DNA from: Pleionea sediminis
GTDB taxonomy: Bacteria; Pseudomonadota; Gammaproteobacteria; Enterobacterales; Kangiellaceae
Assembly (NCBI RefSeq): GCF_007570825.1
Contig: NZ_SUNB01000009.1
Location: 114,556-178,555, forward strand
DNA length: 64,000 nucleotides
Direction of reading: 5' to 3'
Part shown: in pieces, positions 9,349 to 17,702 of the stretch
Layout: the number at the start of each line of letters is the position of its first letter
Position numbering within the stretch: the first letter of the stretch is position 1
Translations under genes and position numbers: made by a program
The notes under the pieces: generated by a model
Databases searched by the model: none
What the model was told of the DNA's origin: nothing
The model's input: only the letters and a program-made list of their open reading frames with translations

Positions 9349-10254
9349 ATGATGGAGCCCGTTATTCGAGTCGATGGCAGTGACGCCAACCCAGTGCAAG
9401 GTAAGGTAGTGTATGACCTACCAAAACTCTTCTGGAACCTGGGTATGATAGTTTTAGCTCTAGTCTTCGCACCATTGACTTTGAGTCTTTCTTCCTTTCT
9501 TCTCTTCTTGATTTTGACTTATTTGACTTTACTTATCGGCCATAGTGCCGGCATGCATCGGATGATGATTCATCGAACTTTCGAGTGCCATCCGTTTGTT
9601 GAAAAAATATTGATATACATTGGTGTATTGGTGGGTATGTCAGGGCCTTATGGCATTATTAAAATTCACGATTTACGAGATTGGGCGCAACGGCAAAAAA
9701 GTTGTCACGACTTTTTTTCTCATAAGCGTGGATATTTTCAAGACATTTGGTGGCAATTAACGTGTCGCTTTCAATTCGAACGTCCGCCAAAAGTAGTAAT
9801 TGAAGCTAAGTATAAAGATGATGCTTTCTACCAGTGGCTGGGATCAACTTGGCGTTATCATCAGATTGCCGTTGCTGGAATATTGTTCTGGATTGGTGGT
9901 TGGAGCTTTGTTGTCTGGGGTGTTTTTGTGCGAGTGGCAGTGAGCATTGTTGGTCATTGGACGATAACTTATTTTTGCCATAACCCAGGACCTGGACAAT
10001 GGCGAGTAAAAAATGCTTCGGTGCAAGCATCTAACATTCCTGGTCTTGGAATATTAACTTACGGCGAATGTTGGCATAATAATCATCATGCGTTTCCTGA
10101 GTCGGCAAGAATTGGTATTTATCCGGGGCAAAATGATCCTGCATGGTGGTTTATTCGATTTATGGCAACTCTAGGGCTTGCAACAAATATTGGAATACCA
10201 AGAAGTGAGACGTTAAGGGAAGACCTCGAGAATATTCATTCTGCAAATTATTAA
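9349..10254 (+). CDS. Membrane fatty acid desaturase (acyl-CoA desaturase family)
   Basis: A 301-residue membrane di-iron desaturase. The first histidine box (HRMMIHR, after GHSAGM) and the third (GECWHNNHHAFP) are present, and hydrophobic pairs lie at about 25-60, 82-103 and 172-205. The second box, normally WARDHRxHH, reads WAQRQKSCH, so two of its three His are replaced. I recall similar RDWAQRQ-type sequences in other proteobacterial desaturase-like proteins, so this may be a subfamily and not decay. It would introduce a double bond into acyl chains in the membrane; activity is uncertain because of the altered box. Monocistronic. Confidence 0.85.
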   Translation: MMEPVIRVDGSDANPVQGKVVYDLPKLFWNLGMIVLALVFAPLTLSLSSFLLFLILTYLTLLIGHSAGMHRMMIHRTFECHPFVEKILIYIGVLVGMSGPYGIIKIHDLRDWAQRQKSCHDFFSHKRGYFQDIWWQLTCRFQFERPPKVVIEAKYKDDAFYQWLGSTWRYHQIAVAGILFWIGGWSFVVWGVFVRVAVSIVGHWTITYFCHNPGPGQWRVKNASVQASNIPGLGILTYGECWHNNHHAFPESARIGIYPGQNDPAWWFIRFMATLGLATNIGIPRSETLREDLENIHSANY

Positions 10255-10370
10255 ACTGTAAAAATATGTAGAGGTTTTGGAATTGTCAGTGAGTTAAAAA
10301 TGGAGACGGTAGTTTTTGAGCAAAGTACTTTGCAAGGTTTGGTTAATCGGCCATCAAGAATACCCAAACG

Positions 10371-10760
10371 TTGTTAACGGTTGTGCTGGTCTCTATTATA
10401 TTGGCCATTGTTTTTGGTACAGAACAAAAATCAATGCCGGTTGAGGTTATCGCATTGATATTTACTCTTCCCGTTGTCATTGTTATTTGGTTATTAGTGT
10501 TTAATAAAGGTGCGAATCGATTAAGTGTTTATCGAATAGTGTTAACTGACCAAAATATTTTAGTCTCGAGGTCTGATGATGAGACACAGATGAATTGGTC
10601 CGATATTTCAGATGTTAAAATATCGAAGTACCTTAATAATTATGTTTGTTTAATGTCTTCCGACAATCGACGCCTTGAGTTTGACTATTACGCTTTCGAT
10701 AATAATCAACGAGCAACAATATTTGCTTATTTGCAAAAGTACGTTGGGTATAGTGGTTAA
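10371..10760 (+). CDS. Membrane-anchored PH-like (YcxB-type) protein, probably frameshifted at the 5' end
   Basis: The 129-codon frame (TTG at 10371) encodes two close hydrophobic segments followed by a beta-rich YcxB/PH-like domain (LSVYRIVLTDQNILVSRSDD, then MNWSDISDV). There is no good SD for TTG 10371. An ATG at 10300 in another frame gives METVVFEQSTLQGLVNRPSR and stops at 10375-10377, and a single -1 change near 10366-10370 joins it smoothly to the main frame. The intact gene was therefore probably 10300-10760. A sequencing error or a real one-base deletion in the A tract are both possible. Function unknown. Confidence 0.6.
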   Translation: MLTVVLVSIILAIVFGTEQKSMPVEVIALIFTLPVVIVIWLLVFNKGANRLSVYRIVLTDQNILVSRSDDETQMNWSDISDVKISKYLNNYVCLMSSDNRRLEFDYYAFDNNQRATIFAYLQKYVGYSG

Positions 10761-10828
10761 GTAATTTAAACTCAATGTTTGAGAATGTAAAATCTAATTC
10801 TTTTAGTTGATGTGAAAGGAATGCTTGA

Positions 10829-11791
10829 ATGGAAGTGTGTTTTTTAGGTACTTCATCTGGAGTGCCCACTAAATCGAGAAACGTTACAGCAATTGCCCTA
10901 ACCGAGAGTAAAGGCAAAGACTGGTATTTAATCGATTGTGGCGAAGGGACTCAGCATCAGCTATTACATACAAAGCTTTCATTAAATGCTTTAAAAGCAA
11001 TTTTCATCACTCATGTTCATGGGGATCATTGCTATGGATTACCCGGCTTGTTAGCTAGTGCCGGCATGAGTGGCAGAAAAGAACCGTTTGTTATTGTGGC
11101 TCCCAAAGGAATAAAGGAGTGGGTTGAGTCCGTTCAAACTCATACTCAGTTGTATTTGCCTTATGAGATTCAATTTATTGATACGGAACATTATAAAGCA
11201 CAAATCTTTGGTCAATTTAAAGTACAAACTACAGCACTTTCTCACCGTGTGCCATCCTATGCGTATAGCTTTACTGAGCATCAGGTTGATATGCAACTGG
11301 ATTTTGAAAAGCTTAAAGCTTCAGGGTTACCGCAAGGACCGCTTTGGGGAAAGCTAAAGTCAGGCATTGATGTTGAGTTTGAGGGCAAAAAATATTTGAG
11401 CAGAGATTTTGTAAGAACAGTTGGCTTTCCAAGAAAGGTCGTTATTGGTGGTGACAATGACAGTCCAGAGCTTTTGAAAGAAACGTGTAAAGAAAGCCAC
11501 ATTCTTATCCATGAGTCGACCTATACAGAAGAAATGAAAATTAGAGCGAAAGAAGTCGGGCACAGTTACGCTAAGCAGGTGGCTTCATTCGCACAAAGTC
11601 TTTCTATACCAAATCTAATTTTAACGCATTTTAGTCCGCGCTATCAGTTAGATTCTTCGAGCGGCGACTCTCTCGAGACTTTGAGGAGCGAAGCTGAGTC
11701 AGTATATGATGGAAACTTGAATATGGCGTCAGATTTTGAATGTTATCGTTTGGATAAGTCTGGCAAAGTAATCGTTAGTAAGACGGCTTGA
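10829..11791 (+). CDS. rnz: Ribonuclease Z (tRNA 3' endonuclease)
   Basis: A 320-residue metallo-beta-lactamase-fold enzyme that trims the 3' trailer of tRNA precursors in the cytoplasm. The N-terminal FLGTSSGVPTKSRN motif, the zinc motif HVHGDH (about 62-67), a further HRVPSYAY histidine (about 139), GGDNDS (Asp, about 211) and the late HFSP histidine (about 267) all match RNase Z. Length matches the short RNase Z form. It has its own intergenic start after the PH-like gene and is followed by a strong hairpin. Confidence 0.93.
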   Translation: MEVCFLGTSSGVPTKSRNVTAIALTESKGKDWYLIDCGEGTQHQLLHTKLSLNALKAIFITHVHGDHCYGLPGLLASAGMSGRKEPFVIVAPKGIKEWVESVQTHTQLYLPYEIQFIDTEHYKAQIFGQFKVQTTALSHRVPSYAYSFTEHQVDMQLDFEKLKASGLPQGPLWGKLKSGIDVEFEGKKYLSRDFVRTVGFPRKVVIGGDNDSPELLKETCKESHILIHESTYTEEMKIRAKEVGHSYAKQVASFAQSLSIPNLILTHFSPRYQLDSSSGDSLETLRSEAESVYDGNLNMASDFECYRLDKSGKVIVSKTA

Positions 11792-11824
11792 AATTCGACA
11801 CTCTAACTCTCTGTAAAGTAATAA

Positions 11825-11859
11825 CTAAACCAATGAAAAAAGTTTCATTGGTTTAGTTT
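11825..11859. terminator. Terminator between rnz and the monooxygenase gene
   Basis: Perfect 14-bp stem CTAAACCAATGAAA/TTTCATTGGTTTAG with an AAAG loop, followed by TTT. It lies between converging genes and may act in both directions. Confidence 0.8.
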
Positions 11860-11906
11860 GGCACTCTATGATTTGTATTTCAATTAATAACTACTTAAGC
11901 TCATTA

Positions 11907-12212
11907 TTATCCAGATTTTTTAACTGCTAAAACATTGGCCATTAAAATATCGGGCGATTTTGTTAACCAAAGGTCGGCTTTGGATAATAATGCCTCAGCG
12001 ATTTTTCCTTCTAAATGTAGATTTCTTCCATCTTCATTTTCAAACGTATCGAAAATGCCAAATTGTGTTTCTGACAATTTTATTGCGAACCAAGAGAGGG
12101 TTTCCACTTCTTGATTAGCGAGTTCAATTGCGCTGGTTAACAGAGCTTCGACATCTTGTGCGTATTCGGGTTTAGCGTCTAGTAGAGCGAGAATTGCTTT
12201 GTTGTCATTCAT
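11907..12212 (-). CDS. Putative quinol monooxygenase (ABM domain)
   Basis: A 101-residue single-domain protein resembling the antibiotic biosynthesis monooxygenase (YgiN-like) dimeric ferredoxin fold: beta strand ILALLDAKPE, a helix (AQDVEALLTSAIELA), the WFAIKLSETQFGIFDTF core and a C-terminal helix/strand. The family oxidises quinols or related aromatics without a bound cofactor. It lies divergent from the GlxA-type regulator across 121 bases, which makes it a plausible target of that regulator (inference). Confidence 0.8.
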   Translation of the reverse strand: MNDNKAILALLDAKPEYAQDVEALLTSAIELANQEVETLSWFAIKLSETQFGIFDTFENEDGRNLHLEGKIAEALLSKADLWLTKSPDILMANVLAVKKSG

Positions 12213-12333
12213 GATTATGTCCTTAGTATTTGTTAGTGAGAAGCCAGTATACGGTTGTCATTCTTAATGCGAGAGTGGCGAATTGGACAGTTATGGGGCA
12301 TAATTCGCCAAAAATGATAACAACAAAAGAAAT

Positions 12334-13347
12334 ATGATGAATACTCATTCGTTGGTGATATTAGCGATAAAAGGAGCTTTGCCTTCGGCTCTTATGGGAC
12401 TACACGACATGCTAGCGTTAGCAGATTTGAGCGAACATCACAGTCCTGACTCTCCTGAATACTCTTTAAGTAATCATCTGCCATGGAAACCTAAGGTTTT
12501 AACAGCAAGTATGAATGGTGAACCTATGGAGTATGGTGCAGGGCATAGGTTCGTACCTGATTGCAGTATTTTCGACATCGAACGATGTGATGGCGTTTTA
12601 ATTCCGGGGTTTTGTCCTCTTAATACGGGATTGCCTCCTGAATCGATAACTAATAAAGACTGTCGAGACTGGCTGCGAAGGCAATATCAACGTGGAGCAC
12701 ATTTAGGAGCTTCTTGCAGTGGCTCATTTGTACTTGGCGAAGCAGGTTTGCTGAATGGAATTCGATGCACAACCACTTGGTGGCTACATTATGAGCTGCT
12801 TAAACGGTTTCCGCGAGTTAATGGTGTTTGGGGAAGTGCAATGCTTCAAGATCAACGAATTTTTACCGCAGGCGGTCCGTTGTCGTGGGTCGATATTTGC
12901 TTAGGGATGATCGAGCGCATGGCTGGAAAGTCAGCCGCAAAACGTGTGGCAGATTTTGCCGTTGTTGATTCTGCACCCAAATCACAGGAGCGATACATTC
13001 CACAAGGCTATCTTTCTGCTGCCGATCCTTTGTTGGTTGATGCTGAAAATTTAATTAGAGACAACGTTAATGTTCCATTAACGACCGTTCAATTAGGTGA
13101 AAAATTAGGACTGTCAGAGAGAACCTTGCATCGACGATTAAAGTCGTTGACTGGCGAGTCGCCAAAAGTTTTTATGAGTCGAGTAAAAATGGATATGGCG
13201 AAGACGTTACTTTCAACGAGTCAACAGCCTATTAAAAGTATCGCATTTGATTTAGGCTTCAATGATGACTCCGTATTTAGGAAAGCATTCAAAAAATTTA
13301 TTGGAATGTCACCAAACGGTTATCGCAAATGGAGTCAGAGAGGGTGA
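12334..13347 (+). CDS. GlxA-family transcriptional regulator (DJ-1/PfpI + AraC HTH)
   Basis: A 337-residue regulator. Residues about 5-190 form a DJ-1/PfpI-like domain with the nucleophile-elbow-type GASCSGSF motif (Cys about 129). Residues about 230-330 carry two AraC helix-turn-helix units (LGEKLGLSERTLHRRLK and IKSIAFDLGFNDDSVFRKAF). The AraC part binds DNA; the ligand of the N-terminal domain is unknown. ATG ATG offers two adjacent starts. The monooxygenase gene is divergent. Confidence 0.9.
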   Translation: MMNTHSLVILAIKGALPSALMGLHDMLALADLSEHHSPDSPEYSLSNHLPWKPKVLTASMNGEPMEYGAGHRFVPDCSIFDIERCDGVLIPGFCPLNTGLPPESITNKDCRDWLRRQYQRGAHLGASCSGSFVLGEAGLLNGIRCTTTWWLHYELLKRFPRVNGVWGSAMLQDQRIFTAGGPLSWVDICLGMIERMAGKSAAKRVADFAVVDSAPKSQERYIPQGYLSAADPLLVDAENLIRDNVNVPLTTVQLGEKLGLSERTLHRRLKSLTGESPKVFMSRVKMDMAKTLLSTSQQPIKSIAFDLGFNDDSVFRKAFKKFIGMSPNGYRKWSQRG

Positions 13348-13567
13348 GCTAAGCACTTTTTAACTGCTGCTTTCAGAAAAAAATTGCTCTTAATATGAGA
13401 TCTGAGTTTATTCGTTAATTTTTCAACTTGGCTTTTCTATTTTCTTAGAATGTTAAATGAATCACTATTTTGCCAAAAGCTAAATTAATAGGCGTAATAT
13501 TGTTATGGACAGATGTACTATGCACTGTGTTATTCACTCGGAATAACGATTGGAGGAGGTTCGAGTT

Positions 13568-13753
13568 ATGGAGATAGTGAAATCATTTGCTCTCCTAATG
13601 GTCGCTTATGGGCTGTATGGTGTTGTTTCGGGAAAAATCTATGCCAAGGATAAGTGGTCGGGTAGGTATGTTTATAAGAATGAAGAGCCTACAAGCTTTT
13701 GGTTAATCTGTGCTTCGTATATCGGTATGGGAGCATTTATTTTTCTTATATAG
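13568..13753 (+). CDS. Small two-helix membrane protein
   Basis: A 61-residue protein with two hydrophobic stretches (about 4-22 and 43-60) around a basic/aromatic loop (KDKWSGRYVYKNEEP). The ATG at 13568 is preferred over the upstream TTG at 13550 because a strong GGAGGAGG sits 7-14 bases upstream of it. No family recognised; localisation to the inner membrane is inferred from the hydrophobic segments. Confidence 0.6.
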   Translation: MEIVKSFALLMVAYGLYGVVSGKIYAKDKWSGRYVYKNEEPTSFWLICASYIGMGAFIFLI

Positions 13754-13847
13754 CCAGGGAATAGTGCGTTGTGTAGCTCAGGTTGAATTTTATTGGATTG
13801 AGATTTTTGAACGTTTGATACCTCGGCAAAAGATAGGATGTATAAGG

Positions 13848-13928
13848 ATGAATCGAACAATTCACTTTTTTATTATTCTCTCTTTAGTTCTTTTATTTTA
13901 CTGTGTTTTTTTAACAATTGGATTCTGA
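13848..13928 (+). CDS. Possible membrane micropeptide
   Basis: A 26-residue frame, MNRTIHFFIILSLVLLFY and on, forms one hydrophobic helix with a polar N-terminus. AGGATG and AAGG motifs lie shortly before the ATG. It follows the small membrane protein gene by 94 bases. Too short to be sure. Confidence 0.3.
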   Translation: MNRTIHFFIILSLVLLFYCVFLTIGF

Positions 13929-14212
13929 AATCTTATTTTTTCTGTCGTTATTCTGTAACATTCATATTTGAGAATAACCGCCTTTTCTGAAGTAAGCGGT
14001 TTGGACAATGTCTAAGTATACACGGCGCAATTTTATTAAAGGCGTTACCTGGTTTGGGTAATCGAACGATCATAGTTCCTTAAGTATCATAGGTTCTTAA
14101 ATTTCATTGGCTCGAAGTAGTAATTTTAAGGAGCCTTAGGGCTCCTTTTTTATAAGTTGAAAGAATAATCGTCGTTATCTATTCATTATTTATTGATAGG
14201 TCGGTATTTCAA
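13929..14212. other. Non-coding stretch with terminator
   Basis: No ORF seen. It contains a strong terminator at 14128-14150, which may end the transcript of the small membrane genes or a small RNA starting near 13970. Confidence 0.4.
14128..14150 (+). terminator. Rho-independent terminator
   Basis: Perfect 8-bp stem AAGGAGCC/GGCTCCTT with loop TTAG, followed by a T run. Confidence 0.85.
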
Positions 14213-14431
14213 TTATCGACTTTTGCACAGCTGGCTGAATTCCAGGTAGTTGAAACTAAAAGTTAGTCCTTCATAGTTAATCTTGAGTTCAGGCTCCAAC
14301 CCTATAATAGCTTTCCTTAACCAGGCCAATCTTCTCGAACTTTCATTTGAAAAATTTGATTCAGGTATTTTAGTTAATATCAATAATATGGGCTTTTGAT
14401 ACTCTGAGAAGCCTTCGAGAGAGTGGCTCAA
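14213..14431 (-). other. Open frame of doubtful status, possibly a gene remnant
   Basis: A 72-codon frame that can start only at TTG and extends upstream without an ATG to a stop near 14473. The peptide (LAWLRKAIIGLEPELKINYE) looks fairly protein-like, but no SD or family is visible. It could be the 3' end of a lost gene or chance. Confidence 0.2.
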
Positions 14432-14475
14432 TTTGATTTTTAGATTTTCGTTATTATTGAAGAAGTAGAAGTGTT

Positions 14476-14910
14476 ATGAACATAAGTAAATCCTTCACTG
14501 TAGTTGTCGGCTTTTTGTTTTTATCAGGCTGTATGGTGGGAAATAAAATTGATACTGAAATTACCCCTATAGGTGAAAGTTATTCCCCAACAAGGAAAGT
14601 GGATATTTATTTTGGTGAGTTCCACGAAGAAAGAAAGTACGAGCAGATAGCTTTTCTTCGAGTTCGAGGCAAACAACGTTCTCGTACACCAAAACTTATT
14701 GAAAGGATAAAGTTAAAAGCGCAGTCACTTGGTGCTGATGCAGTTATTAATTTAGAAACAACTCGTGAAATAAGAAGAGAAGGATCTCTCGCTTTGTCAC
14801 TAATCGATAATTTTTCTACTTCGGATGATCCTCATTATCAGCCTTATGAATACGATGAATATAATGCTCTTGTCTTAACTGGTGTGGCAATAAAGTATAT
14901 TGATGAATAA
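14476..14910 (+). CDS. Small outer-membrane-type lipoprotein
   Basis: A 144-residue protein with a signal peptide ending in the lipobox LSGC (Cys about 19), so lipid-anchored. The mature part contains a conserved-looking IKLKAQSLGADAVINLE segment like those in YbjQ-like or heavy-metal-binding-like small proteins, where it forms a helix-strand unit. No catalytic motif. Function unknown. A possible weak hairpin lies at about 14969-14998. Confidence 0.7.
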   Translation: MNISKSFTVVVGFLFLSGCMVGNKIDTEITPIGESYSPTRKVDIYFGEFHEERKYEQIAFLRVRGKQRSRTPKLIERIKLKAQSLGADAVINLETTREIRREGSLALSLIDNFSTSDDPHYQPYEYDEYNALVLTGVAIKYIDE

Positions 14911-15200
14911 TAGCATTTGAATTTAATGCTTTTTCTGAGTAGGAGAGCTTTTCGGTTTTCAGTCTTCATAAATGACTTTACCTACCGTAATGTCATTATT
15001 TATAAATATTAATTTGAATAACCCTTGGTTTTTAGAGTTTATTGAATTTGCACCTATTGCGTGGATTAAGCACCAAAAAGATTCATTTTATGAAGATTGA
15101 GCGATTATAAACACCAACAATCAGTGAGTTAGAACCTGTTTTAAATTGGCACAGATTTTTCATTGTTTAAAGGTGATACCAAGCTGAGTTTGGAGGTTGT

Positions 15201-15323
15201 ATGTGTATCAAGATGATTAAAGCGGTAAAACGACTGTCGGATGAGGTGTATTTAATTACTCATTTGGATGTGACCTACTGGGATGTGGAAGAGGAGAGAA
15301 GCAAGAGTTTAGATCCTCAATAA
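15201..15323 (+). CDS. Possible small protein of 40 residues
   Basis: ATG preceded by GGAGG with 4-5 base spacing, a good ribosome binding site. The peptide starts MCIKMIKAVKRLSDEVYLIT and is soluble and charged. No family recognised. The strong SD is the main support. Confidence 0.4.
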   Translation: MCIKMIKAVKRLSDEVYLITHLDVTYWDVEEERSKSLDPQ

Positions 15324-15396
15324 TTTTTTACAAAGTCTAAATGAGTTCTATTAGCCCCCAATAAAATCAAAAATAATCAGATTAATAATAATTCAT

Positions 15397-15426
15397 AAAA
15401 AAGCCACTCATATGAGTGGCTTTTTT
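15397..15426. terminator. Bidirectional terminator after the choice-of-anchor J gene
   Basis: Fourteen-bp stem AAAAAAGCCACTCA/TGAGTGGCTTTTTT around TA. T runs on both strands allow it to serve the minus-strand operon and any plus-strand transcript. Confidence 0.9.
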
Positions 15427-15446
15427 ATTTCGATCACTAATTTTTT

Positions 15447-17642
15447 TTATGCAAAGCGGCGTCGTGCACCGGCAACGATAAGAAGTAGTAGACCATAGAG
15501 ACCTAATGCACCACCTGATGTGTCTTTCACTTCAAATGGAACGTCAGAGAACCCATCGTCCTTTTCAACGATGCGCACATAGTCAATTCTCCAGGTAGCA
15601 GAACCTGCGTCAGAACTGGTGTATTGGAAAGCGACTGTGATGTTACCACCAATGAAGTCTGTAATATCAACTTCACCTGACTCTGCCCATTCCCAGCTGC
15701 CAGCTGACCAATCGGCTCTGTCTGAAATATCAGTCCATGTTGCTGTACTTACATCGCCACTGTAGTCAGTAGAGATAAGTAGTTTAAGATCATCACCACC
15801 ATAGTTACGTGCAGAAATGAATTCAACGAAGGCTTCATCCCAATCAACTAGAGTTGTGTCAATTGTAGGAGAAACTAACCAGTCATCAGAGAATACATCG
15901 CCGCGGAAACCAGAGATTTCTGCGAATGTTTTCTCGATGTAAGAGCTTAACTCCCAGTCTTTGTCGCTAGCTAAATTGACTGCAGACCAGTTACCAAAGG
16001 TTCCGTCAAATTCTTCGATTGTGTAAGTTGTGAAGTTTGACTCTTCAGCTCGAGTCTCAACAACACCGCCAATATTCACATGGTCGAGCTGCCATGTCGC
16101 AGAACCTGTATCGTCAGAGGTGTACTGAAAAGCAAATACGGCTTCACCTGACACTATATCAGAGACATCAATTGTTCCAGAGAACACCCAGTCATAACCG
16201 CCTTCTGACCATATGACACGATCAGAGATGTCTACCCAGTTAGCTTTAACGACATCAACATACGGTGTTTCAACACCTTGTTCAATATCGGTCGTAACGA
16301 ATAACTTTAATTGTGGACCAGTAAAGTTAGTGGCGTTATAAAAGCTAATCGTTTGCTCTTGGAAGTTGCTCATATCGAAAACAGGTGAAACGAATAAATC
16401 GTTTGAGTCTGCATCATCTCTAAAACCAGACATAGAAACAAAGTTTGCACCACCAAATGAACTCTCTGCCCATTGCTTTGAGCCAGACAAGCTAACTGGA
16501 ATCCAGTCATTTAAGCCGTCATCGTAGCTTGAAATGGAAGGAGACGATTGTTCTGTTTGATTGATAACACCAAGCGGTTGACTACCGATTTCAATGTTGT
16601 CTAATTGCCAAGTTGAAGCACCGGCTTCTGAACTGGTGTATTGGAAAGCGATAGTTACGTTTTCTAAAGCGGTGGTATCACGGTCGCCATTTTCATCAAC
16701 GATTAATTTCCACAAATCAACGCGTCCTGACTCAACCCACTCATAGCCACCTTGTGACAAACTTACGGAGTCTGTTACTTCGATCCAGGTAGCGGTCTCA
16801 ACATCATCTGTGTAATCGGTTGAGTAAAAAACATTAATGACATCGCCATCGAAATTTTTTGAGCTATCGAATTGGAAATAAGGATAAGAACCAGTGCTCA
16901 TGTCGAACGTTGGAGAAACCAACCAGTCATTTGAGAACTCGTCACCTTGATAACCTGAAATACGTGCAAATCCGTTACCGTCGAAAGAACTGCGAGCCCA
17001 ATCTCTGTTACTTGCTAAGCTAACATCGGTCCATTGACCAAGTGTGCTGCCTTCAAATTCTTCAAGATAGAAAAACTCAGTGCTTGGGTTTTCGTCTGTA
17101 GTGAATACCTTAAACTCGTCCACTTCCCAGATTGCCGCGAAAGAGGGCGTCGATGTGTATTGGAAAGCAATAGTAATTGACTCACCAATGTATTCGCTGA
17201 CATCTAACTTACCTGAATCAGCCCAGGCAAAGTTACCTGTTGACCAAATAGCGGTATCAGTTAAGTCAACCCAGGTCGCGGTCTCAACATTATCTGAGTA
17301 GTCTGTTGAAACTAAAACTTTAAGTTGATCACCATCGTATCTTTTTGCTGAATCGAATTGAAAATAAGCGTATTCAAATTCTAAAGCTGTTAAATCAATC
17401 GAAGATGAAACTAACCAATCGTTTGAATTAGCATCTGCTTGGAATCCTGAAATTCGTGCGAAAGTGCGCTCACCAAAAGAGCTGGCTTCCCAGTTTTCAT
17501 TACTGCTTAAGTTTACAGTAGTGAATGTCCAGGTATCGATGGCTTCGAAGTCTTCTGAGTAAATCTCAGACTCAGCAGCTGTCGCTACTTGACTTGTCAG
17601 TGCCAATAATCCGGCAACAAGTATAGATTTATTTAATAACAT
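15447..17642 (-). CDS. Secreted four-repeat choice-of-anchor J protein with GlyGly-CTERM-like tail
   Basis: A 731-residue exported protein with a signal peptide (about 1-22). Four tandem units of about 165-175 residues each carry FxxWxxVxLxS..W, SNDWLVSP, a WxDISD-type core and end in FAFQYTSxxxGxATWxxDxVxI. These are choice-of-anchor J (MAM/jelly-roll-like) modules, in other proteins linked to adhesion or carbohydrate binding. The C-terminus is Gly-Gly, a hydrophobic helix (LGLYGLLLLIVAGA) and RRRF, the layout of a GlyGly-CTERM signal handled by rhombosortase. It lies 60 bases after the TonB receptor gene on the same strand, so co-expression is likely. Confidence 0.88.
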   Translation of the reverse strand: MLLNKSILVAGLLALTSQVATAAESEIYSEDFEAIDTWTFTTVNLSSNENWEASSFGERTFARISGFQADANSNDWLVSSSIDLTALEFEYAYFQFDSAKRYDGDQLKVLVSTDYSDNVETATWVDLTDTAIWSTGNFAWADSGKLDVSEYIGESITIAFQYTSTPSFAAIWEVDEFKVFTTDENPSTEFFYLEEFEGSTLGQWTDVSLASNRDWARSSFDGNGFARISGYQGDEFSNDWLVSPTFDMSTGSYPYFQFDSSKNFDGDVINVFYSTDYTDDVETATWIEVTDSVSLSQGGYEWVESGRVDLWKLIVDENGDRDTTALENVTIAFQYTSSEAGASTWQLDNIEIGSQPLGVINQTEQSSPSISSYDDGLNDWIPVSLSGSKQWAESSFGGANFVSMSGFRDDADSNDLFVSPVFDMSNFQEQTISFYNATNFTGPQLKLFVTTDIEQGVETPYVDVVKANWVDISDRVIWSEGGYDWVFSGTIDVSDIVSGEAVFAFQYTSDDTGSATWQLDHVNIGGVVETRAEESNFTTYTIEEFDGTFGNWSAVNLASDKDWELSSYIEKTFAEISGFRGDVFSDDWLVSPTIDTTLVDWDEAFVEFISARNYGGDDLKLLISTDYSGDVSTATWTDISDRADWSAGSWEWAESGEVDITDFIGGNITVAFQYTSSDAGSATWRIDYVRIVEKDDGFSDVPFEVKDTSGGALGLYGLLLLIVAGARRRFA

Positions 17643-17670
17643 AATGTTTATCCCAATCGTATTTACTTCA

Positions 17671-17690
17671 CGCAGGAGCTAACTCCTGCG
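17671..17690 (-). promoter_or_regulatory. Intercistronic hairpin
   Basis: Perfect 8-bp stem CGCAGGAG/CTCCTGCG with a 4-base loop, between the receptor stop and the start of the anchor-J gene. No T run follows on the minus strand, so it more likely sets mRNA stability or partial termination than acts as a full terminator. Confidence 0.6.
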
Positions 17691-17702
17691 TTTGAAATTT
17701 CA

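Larger units (their letters stand above)
14911..15446. other. Mostly non-coding stretch
   Basis: Contains only a 40-codon ORF at 15201-15323 and the terminator at 15397-15426. Nothing else is seen. Confidence 0.4.

Noticed and set aside
10363..10370. Programmed -1 frameshift
   Set aside because: The sequence ATACCCAAACG does not fit an X-XXY-YYZ slippery heptamer and no downstream pseudoknot was evident.
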